Shown piece after piece: positions 20,617 through 28,338 of a DNA stretch of 40,534 nt. This DNA is from Sporosarcina sp. GTDB lineage: Bacteria; Bacillota; Bacilli; Bacillales_A; Planococcaceae. Both the position numbers and the translations under genes were made by a program. Within the stretch, counting starts at the first letter, position 1, and each line of letters opens with the position of its first letter. The DNA is taken from assembly GCA_029263895.1 (NCBI GenBank), contig JARIDO010000024.1, positions 1 through 40,534 of the forward strand. Reading direction: 5' to 3'. The notes below the pieces were generated by a model. The model saw nothing but the letters and a program-made list of their open reading frames with translations. It made no database searches and had not been told where the DNA came from.

Positions 20617-20747
20617 GTTGATTTCCGTTCCAGGCGGACGCGTTCAGCCGGGCGAGCGGTGAGCCTCCTCGGTCGCATTCGCTCCACTGCGGGATCTCAC
20701 CTGTCCCGCTATTCCCGCCTAAGTCGCCGCCTTGCACTTCAATCAAC
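20617..20747. repeat. Dispersed structured repeat element (MITE- or RNA-like)
   Basis: A GC-rich 131-bp island in an AT-rich gap is bounded by GTTGATT and its inverse AATCAAC. The inversion extends imperfectly inward (CCAGGCGGACG against the complement of TCGCCGCCTTG). Inside, GGTGAG faces CTCACC. I recognise the wording (CCAGGCGGACG, GGTGAGCCTCCTCGG, TCTCACCTGTCCCGCT) as a repeat widely scattered in Bacillaceae and Planococcaceae intergenic DNA. No coding frame is evident. The rest of the 20.3-21.0 kb gap holds the ilvD promoter, the cre site and a terminator. Confidence 0.7.
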
Positions 20748-20885
20748 GGGAAAGTCTAGATAAAGTCTGAAATAATGAATGAGTGGTGTCCCGATGATTC
20801 AAATCAAGAAACCTTAACACTCAGCCCAAATATGGCGATTTCTACTGCATGAACGAATAAGAAAGATATCGTAAAAAGCCAAACG

Positions 20886-20928
20886 AAAAAGAGTCAATTC
20901 ATCCAAATTGAACGAATTGACTCTTTTT
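20886..20928 (-). terminator. Terminator of the zinc-ribbon membrane protein gene
   Basis: A perfect 15-bp stem AAAAAGAGTCAATTC / GAATTGACTCTTTTT around a 13-nt loop, 75 nt beyond the stop of the minus-strand gene. It is T-rich on both sides and may be bidirectional. Confidence 0.75.
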
Positions 20929-21002
20929 AAACGCTTCATACTTTTACAGTACTAATAACGCAATTTTTCTTTCGTTTCAAAAATGCAAAAGTGATTTTAT
21001 GT

Positions 21003-21722
21003 TTAAAACTGCGTCAGCCAACTTATTAACTTTGTCATATTCGCATTCAATACAATATTCATATATAGAAAAAAGAATGAATGGAATAATACCAAGTACG
21101 ACATATAACTATAAATTGGCATTAAGTTGTTGGACTGCTGGACAAGTAGTCGAATCAATATATAAATAGGAAGAAATAACACCGCATACAGAAATGAGAT
21201 CGTTAGCAATACAACCACAATTGAAAACAAATTCAGTATACTTAGGAGTGCTGCCATAACCGTCATCAACATCACTGGCAACAAATACGTCCCATATATA
21301 CTGACAACTAATTTCCCTTCTAATGGTGGCCCAAAGAGTGTACTTATTAAATAAAGTGAAGCAGCTGCAAGCAAAATATTCATCCCTACAAAAAGAAATG
21401 CCTCTCCTATGGATGTTATAAAACCAACATCCGTTGGTTTTATTTTATAGTTTGCAACCCCTAGAAATAAAATAATAAGAAGAAATGTCGTAACCCCGAA
21501 TCCAAACTTCTGATTGTCACTTTTCAAAATCTCATCTGGATACTTTACGTAGTGGAAACAAAAATCTCTATACGCCTTCACTTTGCTCTTTACCGATATC
21601 ATAGAACTCTTTTTTCGACTTCTAACAACTCTCGATTGTGGAATTTCTTCACCGAATCTTGCTCCACACTGCATACAAAACATACCTAACCCTTGTTCCG
21701 TGCCACAATTCGCGCAAAAAAT
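21003..21722 (-). CDS. Zinc-ribbon multi-pass membrane protein, apparent ATT start
   Basis: An uncharacterised 239-aa membrane protein. The first ATG (21683) would cut a zinc ribbon in half. Reading from ATT 21722 gives C3, C6, C16 and C19 (FCANCGTEQGLGMFCMQCG), exactly the cysteine spacing of the paralogue at 39935. A strong AAGGAGG lies 7 nt ahead of ATT, an in-frame TAA lies directly upstream of the Shine-Dalgarno, and no ATG/GTG/TTG fits. A basic linker follows, then about five membrane segments (roughly 73-92, 105-130, 141-163, 166-193, 206-225). The layout suggests a cytoplasmic zinc ribbon tethered to a Yip1-like membrane domain. Function unknown. It stands alone between its promoter and a terminator. 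Confidence 0.8.
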   Translation of the reverse strand: MFCANCGTEQGLGMFCMQCGARFGEEIPQSRVVRSRKKSSMISVKSKVKAYRDFCFHYVKYPDEILKSDNQKFGFGVTTFLLIILFLGVANYKIKPTDVGFITSIGEAFLFVGMNILLAAASLYLISTLFGPPLEGKLVVSIYGTYLLPVMLMTVMAALLSILNLFSIVVVLLTISFLYAVLFLPIYILIRLLVQQSNNLMPIYSYMSYLVLFHSFFFLYMNIVLNANMTKLISWLTQF

Positions 21723-21745
21723 TGGTTTTCCTCCTTAACTAATTT

Positions 21746-21774
21746 TTAAAATTCTTTACCTTACATTATGTCAA
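21746..21774 (-). promoter_or_regulatory. Promoter of the zinc-ribbon membrane protein gene
   Basis: TTGACA (21774-21769), a 17-nt spacer and TTTTAA (21751-21746) on the minus strand. Transcription would begin about 17 nt before the ATT start, leaving room only for the Shine-Dalgarno site. Confidence 0.6.
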
Positions 21775-21856
21775 TTAACATTTATAGTTATTTCAGAGTA
21801 GCTAAAATCCACATTATCCCAAAAAACTTTTCGACAAAATTTTCACTTTAGCGGAT

Positions 21857-21955
21857 TGTGGATAACTTTGCTAACATTATACCGCCTTTCAAATCTAAGA
21901 TAAATCATGATATACACATTTTAACCACAAGTTATCAACTGTTAACTGTGGATAA
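21857..21955. promoter_or_regulatory. DnaA-box cluster upstream of sda
   Basis: Two perfect DnaA boxes (TGTGGATAA, the complement of TTATCCACA) lie at 21857-21865 and 21947-21955. A one-mismatch box TTAACCACA lies at 21921-21929, and weaker relatives lie nearby (TTATCAACT at 21932). In Bacillus subtilis DnaA activates sda when replication initiation or elongation is disturbed, so the cluster fits the gene it precedes. Confidence 0.8.
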
Positions 21956-21963
21956 ACGAACGG

Positions 21964-21992
21964 TTGTTCCAAACAACTTTTTCTGTTAAATT
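21964..21992 (+). promoter_or_regulatory. Candidate sda promoter
   Basis: TTGTTC (21964-21969), a 17-nt spacer and TAAATT (21987-21992), directly downstream of the last DnaA box. Confidence 0.5.
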
Positions 21993-22071
21993 AAAGACAC
22001 AACTAAGACACCTACCAGTGTATGTTCACTGGCACATAATAGAACAAACTAACTCAAGGAGGTGTAATGGA

Positions 22072-22194
22072 ATGAAGAAGTTGCCCGATGACCTGTTAAT
22101 GGAATCCTACGCAATTGCAATAGATTTACAGTTAAATCCCGAATTTATTTTGTTGCTGGAAACCGAGATACGCAGACGTTCATTGGCTATTTGA
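22072..22194 (+). CDS. sda: Sporulation checkpoint inhibitor Sda
   Basis: The 40-aa product KKLPDDLLMESYAIAIDLQL-NPEFILLLETEIRRRSL matches the two-helix Sda family, which blocks autophosphorylation of the sporulation histidine kinase KinA when replication is incomplete. The usual marks are present: a start M-x-K-L-x-D-x-L-L-x-E-S-Y, the second-helix NPEF, and the E-I-x-R-R-S-L ending. It is slightly shorter than the Bacillus subtilis protein. The start ATG 22072 has AAGGAGG 9 nt upstream; ATG 22067 runs into a stop after two codons. The DnaA boxes upstream complete the expected circuit. Confidence 0.9.
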   Translation: MKKLPDDLLMESYAIAIDLQLNPEFILLLETEIRRRSLAI

Positions 22195-22212
22195 CTTCCA
22201 TTGTAGAACCTA

Positions 22213-22241
22213 TTGACATTGAGTAGTTATTATAATTAGAT
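22213..22241 (+). promoter_or_regulatory. Possible promoter of a short transcript
   Basis: TTGACA (22213-22218), a 17-nt spacer and TTAGAT (22236-22241). No gene of normal size follows; a 18-codon frame and a terminator-like hairpin lie within 220 nt. Confidence 0.3.
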
Positions 22242-22377
22242 TACTACTGTACGTAGTATACTTGCGGATTCAAAGTCATCATTCTTTTCTTGAAACAGTC
22301 TAAAGTAATGACCAAATAGATAAATACAGTGTCAGATCTTTCACTGCTGTTAGTAACAGAAAGGGAATACTAACTAT

Positions 22378-22434
22378 ATGTCTACGTTTGATAGTGAAAT
22401 GAGTCAAATTAGTAAAGCTAGTCAATTAAGCTAA
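22378..22434 (+). CDS. Possible 18-aa peptide (hypothetical)
   Basis: ATG 22378 opens MSTFDSEMSQISKASQLS and stops at TAA 22432-22434. A purine-rich GAAAGGGAA lies about 11 nt upstream. The stop lies at the edge of the following hairpin. It is not recognised and may be chance within a small RNA. Confidence 0.2.
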   Translation: MSTFDSEMSQISKASQLS

Positions 22435-22458
22435 CCGCTTTGTTGACCGGCTTTTTTT
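22429..22458 (+). terminator. Probable terminator
   Basis: An imperfect hairpin (AGC..CCG facing CGGCT) is followed by seven T residues on the plus strand. It would end any transcript entering from the sda side. Confidence 0.45.
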
Positions 22459-22478
22459 ATTATGACTTTATAAATCAT

Positions 22479-23357
22479 TCACCATGTTTTTAGAAATCGC
22501 TTTGTACTATTGCGCCCACTTTGCATGAGCGCCTCTTTTTTTTCGTCATCCATATTAAAATCAGTTGCACTGGCATCCTCCACAGGTATAAAAATAATGT
22601 TCTTCTCGTGCTTACGTGAGATATACCTTTCGTCGTGCGCATCCTTCATCGTTGAAAATAATGCACCAAATAAATCCAACGCATTGTTAATCTGATTTGC
22701 AGGCATGTCTTCTTGTGGATGACTTAATTTAATGCCTAATACAGGTCGTTCCCTTTTCCCCGCATCATCATCGAACAGCCATAAAGGAAAGTTACTCAAA
22801 ACACCACCGTCCACAATGATTTTCTCACCCGTTTTTGCCTTTAGTTGAACAGGTTCAAAGAAAAACGGTATGCCACAACTCATTCGTAACGCATGGGCAA
22901 CCGAAAAAGAATCTCCCGACAAGCCATACGTTTCTAAGTCATCAGGTAACACCATCATTTTGCCATTTGTTAAATCTGACGCAACAATCTTTAAACTACC
23001 TTTAGGCAAATCTCCAAAAGTGTACACGTCTTTCGCAGCCAATTTCTCCATAAACCATTTTTCCAATGCCTTTCCTTGGTATAAACCAAGTTGCCAGTAA
23101 AGTCTCAACCATTTAACAAAGACAAATGGAAGAATTGTTTTGCGAGGGTCCAATAAAGATTGAAAATCCTGTTCATCTAACAATTGTTCAATTTCTTTAC
23201 CCGTATATCCAGCCGCTATGAAACTTGCTAAAATCGCCCCTGCACTCGTACCAGCAACCCGTCGAAATGAGTAACCTTTCTCTTCTAACAGTTGGTAAGC
23301 ACCTACTAAAGCGAATCCTTTCAGCCCTCCACCTGAAAAAACACCATCGATTAGCAA
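22479..23357 (-). CDS. Patatin-like phospholipase family protein
   Basis: A predicted serine acyl hydrolase with the patatin Ser-Asp dyad. The N-terminal GVFSGGGLKGFALVGA is the oxyanion-hole glycine loop, GTSAGA is the nucleophile elbow, and DGGVLSNFPLWL carries the DGG motif with the catalytic Asp. The frame is open to ATG 23405, but that codon has no Shine-Dalgarno. TTG 23357 has AAGGGGAG 6 nt upstream and yields MLIDGVFSGGG, the usual start of the Bacillus-type proteins, so I place the start there (292 aa). There is no signal peptide, so it probably acts in the cytosol on membrane lipids. The substrate is unknown. Confidence 0.9.
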   Translation of the reverse strand: MLIDGVFSGGGLKGFALVGAYQLLEEKGYSFRRVAGTSAGAILASFIAAGYTGKEIEQLLDEQDFQSLLDPRKTILPFVFVKWLRLYWQLGLYQGKALEKWFMEKLAAKDVYTFGDLPKGSLKIVASDLTNGKMMVLPDDLETYGLSGDSFSVAHALRMSCGIPFFFEPVQLKAKTGEKIIVDGGVLSNFPLWLFDDDAGKRERPVLGIKLSHPQEDMPANQINNALDLFGALFSTMKDAHDERYISRKHEKNIIFIPVEDASATDFNMDDEKKEALMQSGRNSTKRFLKTW

Positions 23358-23477
23358 AGCGATCTCCCCTTTACTCTTTCGCATTACTACTAATGTAAGA
23401 GCCATTTACAAAGTTTAGAACTAGAAGTGCTTGCTGCTTCGGAATACCTTTTAACAAATCAAATACTATGGCATAAA

Positions 23478-23514
23478 AAATACACTTTGAACAATCTTAG
23501 TTCAAAGTGTATTT
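23478..23514 (-). terminator. Hairpin terminator after the GNAT pseudogene
   Basis: A perfect 15-bp stem AAATACACTTTGAAC / GTTCAAAGTGTATTT with a 7-nt loop and T-rich flanks on both strands, just downstream of the acetyltransferase remnant on the minus strand. Confidence 0.7.
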
Positions 23515-23523
23515 CTATTTATC

Positions 23524-23880
23524 TTATATGTTTACATAGTTGACGACAGCCATTTCCTCGCTAAAACGATCACCATTATCCACAAAACCTAAACGTGCAT
23601 ATAAATGATGTGCTCCTCTGTTTTTCGAATGATAGCCTACTCAACTTTGTTCATATCGGGTAATCTGCTCTTCTCTGTAAGCATTAACTGAGTTGTTGCC
23701 TTCCCAATACCTTTACCATGATACTTTTCATCCACCATTATTCGATATACTCAGTAGGCATCTAGTTCTACTATCACCGAATGATACATAAGAAAACCAA
23801 CCACTTTATCTTTAAAATCAATAACAAAGCGAAAAATGATTTCCAGCGTGCTCAATACCTAAAACAGCTAAATCTCAAGT
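23524..23880 (-). pseudogene. GNAT-family N-acetyltransferase, broken
   Basis: On the minus strand, pieces in different frames read as a GNAT acetyltransferase: FVIDFKDKVVGFLMYHS, then YRIMVDEKYHGKGIGKAT (the acetyl-CoA-binding RxxGxG-type loop), then AHHLYARLGFVDNGDRFSEE up to TAA 23526-23524. A TGA replaces the expected Trp before YRIMV, and one base is missing near GTTGAG, which shifts the last third. The pattern resembles diamine or spermidine acetyltransferases of Bacillus, but the identity of the substrate is a guess. No clear start remains. The following 150 bp (23881-24035) hold nothing I can identify. Confidence 0.75.
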
Positions 23881-24035
23881 AAAAAACCACAAACGACTGA
23901 AGCGGATTCAAATTTGAGTCGAAGGAGGAACACTGACAGTAGACTTCATACGTTAAGCCATCACAAAGCGATTTCTAGTACAAAACCCAAAAATGAGCAT
24001 CATTACTAAAAGTGACGACACTCATACAAAAACTA

Positions 24036-25139
24036 TTATTTTATGCGCAACTCTGTTTCACAATCGAAAAAGTGTGCTTTATTCAAATCAAACGACAACT
24101 CAACGCTCTCGCCTGCTTCCACATTAAAGCGCGCATCGACACGTGCAACAAAATCCTGATTATTTACTTTAGAATACAAAATAATTTCTGCACCGATTAA
24201 TTCCGCCACTTCAATCGACGCCTTAATCACTGTATCAGGAGAAAAATTGATGAACAACGGCTCATCATGGATGTCTTCTGGACGAATGCCAAGAATAACT
24301 TCTTTCCCAACATAATTTTGTTCACGAAGCATTTTCAACTTTCCTTCAGGCACGAGTACTTTCACATCCCCCATGACAAAGTGATCGCCTTCTAACTTCC
24401 CATTTATAAAGTTCATGGCAAGTGAGCCTATGAAACCACCTACAAAAACATTATTCAGCTCATCTTATACTTCTTTCGGAGCGCCGACTTGTTGAAAGCC
24501 CGTCCTTCATAACAACTAACCGAGTTGCCATCGTCATTGCTTCCGTCTGTTCATGCGTAACATATATCGTTGTTGTTTGTAATCGACGATGTAACTTTTG
24601 AATCTCCGCACGCATTTGCACACGTAACTTTGCATCTAAATTCGATAGTGGCTCATCCATTAGGAATACCTCAGCATCACGAACGATTGCACGTCCTAAT
24701 GCTACTCGCTGACGTTGACCACCTGATAATGCTTTTGGTTTACGCGTTAATAATTCTTCAAGCCCTAAAATTTCTGCCGCATTATCAACTCGCTTTTTAA
24801 TTTCATCCTTTTTAAACTTACGTAATTTCAAACCAAACGCCATATTATCAAACACATTCATATGCGGATATAATGCATAGTTTTGGAATACCATTGCGAT
24901 ATTTCGATCCTTTGGCTGCACATCATTCATTCTTTTATCGCCAATGAATAGATCCCCTTCTGAGATTTCCTCTAACCCCGCAATCATTCGAAGTGTTGTT
25001 GTTTTACCACACCCTGATGGACCTACTAATACTAAAAAGTCTTTATCTCTAATCTCTAATTTCTAAATTAAAGTCATGAACTGAAACGACATTTTTATCG
25101 TACACTTTTTTTGATTCCTACTAATTTCAAGCCTGTCAT
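24036..25139 (-). pseudogene. msmX: Sugar ABC transporter ATPase, MsmX/UgpC type, multiply disrupted
   Basis: The full length of a carbohydrate ABC ATPase (about 365 codons) can be followed, but in broken frames. Walker [12 protein letters not shown]-loop [12 protein letters not shown], signature LSGGQRQRV, Walker [17 protein letters not shown] and the C-terminal TOBE region (GIRPEDIHDEPLF) are all there. Four lesions are visible: an extra A after codon 10 (run of seven A), a 7-bp tandem duplication TTAGAGA near 25057, a two-base loss after KDG near 24487, and TAC to TAA in GAPKEVY. MsmX-type ATPases energise several oligosaccharide importers, so its loss should disable any importer that lacks its own ATPase. 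A cre site precedes the dead gene. Confidence 0.9.
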
Positions 25140-25157
25140 AGTAATTCCCCCAATTTT

Positions 25158-25172
25158 ATGTAAACGCTTTCT
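25158..25172. promoter_or_regulatory. cre site upstream of the msmX pseudogene
   Basis: ATGTAAACGCTTTCT fits the cre consensus WTGNAANCGNWNNCW exactly. It sits about 20 bp before the former msmX start, a position for carbon catabolite repression, and survives although the gene is broken. Confidence 0.7.
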
Positions 25173-25223
25173 TTCTTTGTTATAAGCATACGGTAATCGG
25201 CCGTAATTCGTAATGACAATAGT

Positions 25224-25250
25224 GCACAAAGTTCCTTTTAAACTTTGTGC
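25224..25250. repeat. Inverted repeat between msmX remnant and regulator remnant
   Basis: Perfect 10-bp arms GCACAAAGTT / AACTTTGTGC around CCTTTTA. No T-run follows on either strand, so it is a weak terminator at best and could be an operator. Confidence 0.4.
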
Positions 25251-25271
25251 ATGTTGACGAAATCTATCTAT

Positions 25272-26152
25272 TTAGCTTTCCTTCAGTGACAAAATCGCTA
25301 AGTAAACCGTTAACGCCTGTTGGAATTCGCGCACGTCTATGCCTGTTTTTTCAACAAATCGATCCAATCGATACTGTAAACTATTGCGATGCAAATGTAA
25401 TACTTTAGCTGTTTCAGAACTATTTAAATTACAGTAAAAAAAAGTCTCGAGCATCGACAATGTTTCCTTGTCTTCCAAAAATTCTTGTGGAACTGATTCC
25501 ACCATTTCGTTGCTTTGCTGTTGTGCAAGCTGACTAATGAGTAAAAAAGGAATGGCATCTACATACGTGACAACCCTTTTGTCAGAAATAGAAAACACAT
25601 GCGCAGCGTCACGAATAACTGAATGGTAATAAGGGTTGACCTCTTCACGTCTATGTTTAAAAGGTCCAACGAACAATTTAATTGTGACGTATAGATCACT
25701 CATTAATATGTCTATTAGCTCTTCAAACGAAATATCTTCACGTTCGTTTACTTGCTCGTCAATTTTCAGACCTTCATGATCATTCAGCCATACAATAGGG
25801 ACAGGTTTACCGAAAAAATCATGCAACACATCTTTCAACAACATTGCATCAAATTGTGTTTGCTTAATAGAGAAGTAGACAAATCGAAAAGGACTATTCA
25901 ATGAAACATCTTCAGTCGAATGAATTAGCCGTCTCCATCTTCTTTCTTGTTCTGAAGGTATAGGCGTATGAATTGTATACGGTGTTAGGAAAGCCGTTAA
26001 CAACGATATATCTTTCTCAGTTAGCTCTTCTTCGAGTATGCCTACAATGTTGTTTTTCCCATAACAAACGAGCGATAGGCACGATTAGAATCATCGAAAC
26101 CATCTGTATAGAGCCGTAGTGTAGAATAGATTTCACGTAACTGATTGATCAC
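25272..26152 (-). pseudogene. PucR/CdaR-type helix-turn-helix regulator, frameshifted
   Basis: The 3' part (243 codons from ATG 26003) ends in a PucR-type helix-turn-helix: ETFFYCNLNSSETAKVLHLH then RNSLQYRLDRFVEKTGID. Upstream, the same protein continues in another frame from GTG 26152 (with AGAAGGG before it): INQLREIYSTLRLYTDGFDD then SNRAYRSFVMGK. One A appears to be missing in the A-run after GGK near 26056; restoring it joins the two halves into about 293 aa. The protein is either dead or, if the truncated form is made, lacks its N-terminus. It lies next to msmX and probably regulated sugar or polyol use. A sequencing error in the A-run cannot be excluded. Confidence 0.7.
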
Positions 26153-26189
26153 AAAATCCCTTCTTTCCACTTCTGTAAGGACTACAACT

Positions 26190-27911
26190 TTAAATACTTT
26201 CTACGATTGACATAACCGCTTTCTTCAATTCAATCAATCGTTCTTCGCTTTGCGCTTTCGTTGTGCCTTTCACTCCGAAATAGAACTTAATTTTAGGTTC
26301 TGTTCCAGAGGGGCGAATGGCAAACCAACTATCGTTAGTTAGCTTGAATTTAAGCGCATTTGCAGGCGGTAGTTGAATAGGGTTCTGTTGTCCTGTAGCA
26401 ACACAAGTCGATTGTCTAGATGCGTAATCTTCGACTAAGATATGTGGCAACGTAGACGCTTTCACAAATGCCGTTGAGCGGAAGTAGTTGACGATTTTTT
26501 CAATCATCGCCATGCCCTTTTGGCCTTTTAGTGTAATAGATTCTAAACCTTCTTCATAAAAACCATGTTCTTCATATAATTGTTGCAAGCCTTCCAATAC
26601 CGTTTGGCCTTTTTCTTTATATCGTGCAACTACTTCAGCAATGAGCACAGATGCTTGCACAGCGTCTTTGTCACGCACAAAGTCGCCAATTAAATAACCG
26701 TAACTTTCTTCATATCCAAACAAAAATGCGTGGCTTTCATCTCTTTCAAATTCCCCGATCTTTTCACCAATATATTTAAATCCTGTTAACACATCCATCG
26801 TTTGAACATTGTATTTGCTAGCAATTGCTCTCCCCAGCTCTGATGTAACAATTGTTTTAAGTACGACACTGTTTCGCGGTAACTCATGGCGATTCGACTT
26901 ATTTTCAAGTAGAGCATTTAACAGTAGGGCTCCAATTTGATTTCCTGTTAAAAACACATATTCCCCGTCCACATCTCGAACAGCCATCCCCATCCGATCT
27001 GCGTCGGGATCCGTCGCAATTAGCAAGTCGGCATTTACTCTTTCACCATATTGTAAAGCCATATCAAATGCTTGCTGCTCCTCTGGGTTGGGGTACGGTA
27101 CAGTTGAAAAGTCGGGATCTGCTAACGCTTGTTCAGCAACAAGCGTCACGTTCGTAAAACCACATAATGCCAATCCTTTAGTGACTAATTTCCCTCCTGC
27201 ACCATGAAGTGGCGAGTAAACAATGGATAATTCCTTATCAAACTCTCCACCCAATCGAATCCCTTGCAACATCTTTATATAACGCTCGCTCATTTCATCG
27301 TCCAAATAAGTAAGTAATCCTGCTTGAAGTAACGTTTCTTCATCCGCCACTTCCATTGAAAGTAAATCTTCTATGCTTTCCATATAGCCAGTAATTGCAT
27401 TTGCAGCTTCTGATGTTATTTGACCGCCATCTTCACCATAAACTTTTAGTCCATTGTATTCTGACGGATTATGACTTGCCGTTATAACAATTCCCGAAAA
27501 TGCGCCCAATTGACGAACAGCAAATGACAATAGAGGAGTAGGTTGTAACTCATTAAACAAATAACTCCGAATACCATGATGCCCAAGCACCTTTGTAACT
27601 TCAAGTCCAAACTGCGAAGACTGATGTCTGGAATCATAAGCAATCACAACGCCTCTGTCTTTTGCCTGCTCACCACAACTTGATATGAATTGAGCAAGTC
27701 CAAGTGCTGCCTTTCTAACGGTATAAATGTTCATTCGATTCGTCCCAAATCCAAGTTCTCCACGTAAACCTGCTGTCCCAAATGATAAATCCCGATAGAA
27801 ACTATCTTCTAATAGCACTTCATTCCCCGACTCAGTAAGGAGTTGTTGCTTAAGGGTTTCATCTAACTTTTCATACAACCGCCACTTTTCTGCTTCAATT
27901 TTCCAATTCAT
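26190..27911 (-). CDS. pgcA: Phosphoglucomutase (alpha-phosphohexomutase)
   Basis: PgcA interconverts glucose 1-phosphate and glucose 6-phosphate. In 573 aa the four-domain phosphohexomutase layout is intact: the phosphoserine loop TASHNP with Ser146, the Mg-binding DPDADRMG at 301-308, the sugar-recognition loop GYEESYGYLIG, and the phosphate-binding RPSGTEPKIKFYF near the C-terminus. The start is ATG 27911 with GAGGAGG 8 nt upstream. It is intact although its neighbours on both sides are pseudogenes, which suggests continued selection. It links the Leloir pathway upstream (29.8-34.5 kb) to glycolysis and to zwf. Confidence 0.95.
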   Translation of the reverse strand: MNWKIEAEKWRLYEKLDETLKQQLLTESGNEVLLEDSFYRDLSFGTAGLRGELGFGTNRMNIYTVRKAALGLAQFISSCGEQAKDRGVVIAYDSRHQSSQFGLEVTKVLGHHGIRSYLFNELQPTPLLSFAVRQLGAFSGIVITASHNPSEYNGLKVYGEDGGQITSEAANAITGYMESIEDLLSMEVADEETLLQAGLLTYLDDEMSERYIKMLQGIRLGGEFDKELSIVYSPLHGAGGKLVTKGLALCGFTNVTLVAEQALADPDFSTVPYPNPEEQQAFDMALQYGERVNADLLIATDPDADRMGMAVRDVDGEYVFLTGNQIGALLLNALLENKSNRHELPRNSVVLKTIVTSELGRAIASKYNVQTMDVLTGFKYIGEKIGEFERDESHAFLFGYEESYGYLIGDFVRDKDAVQASVLIAEVVARYKEKGQTVLEGLQQLYEEHGFYEEGLESITLKGQKGMAMIEKIVNYFRSTAFVKASTLPHILVEDYASRQSTCVATGQQNPIQLPPANALKFKLTNDSWFAIRPSGTEPKIKFYFGVKGTTKAQSEERLIELKKAVMSIVESI

Positions 27912-27932
27912 ATAGACAACCTCCTCAAATTC

Positions 27933-28289
27933 TTATGTCAATGAATCATTGCGTTCATAAGCAATTGTGCCGCGACAAATTGTTACGTCTACTTCCCCAT
28001 CTGTACCGATTACAACAATATCTGCATCTTTACCTTCCGCTAACGACCCTTTTCCATCAGCTACACCTAACCCGTTTGCTTGATTTGTCGATGTGATTTG
28101 AAGTTGTTCATGGATTGATAAGTGAAGCCGTCTCGCCAAATTCAATCTTGCTTGATTCATCGTTACGATACTTCCCGCCAAGGAACCCGTCGATAGAACA
28201 CATTTACCGTTTGCAACTTTCACTTGTTGCCCACCAAGATCGTATGCACTAAAAAAGGGTGCGTTCGAAACAAAAATGAGTGGATGCAT
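27933..28289 (-). pseudogene. nagA: N-acetylglucosamine-6-phosphate deacetylase, C-terminal remnant
   Basis: About 118 codons match only the last third of NagA: YDLGGQQVKVANGKCVLSTG, SLAGSIVTMNQA, ITSTNQANGLGV and GSLAEGKDADIVVIGTDGEV. The metal-binding barrel and catalytic Asp, which lie in the first 270 residues, are absent; only 49 nt separate it from the ROK gene. The first residues (HPLIFVSNAPFFS) look degenerate and there is no ribosome binding site. A deletion has removed the front of the gene, so GlcNAc use through this copy is not possible. Confidence 0.8.
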
Positions 28290-28338
28290 GATTTTCTATA
28301 CCATAAATAATGCTAAAGAGCTTAATAAATAAAATAAC

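Noticed and set aside
21964..22194. A longer 76-aa version of sda starting at 21964
   Set aside because: The start would overlap the -35 box and precede the ribosome binding site. The Sda family and the AAGGAGG site both fix the start at 22072.
25224..25250. Terminator of the PucR-type gene
   Set aside because: The inverted repeat is perfect but has no T-run on either strand, so I list it only as an inverted repeat.
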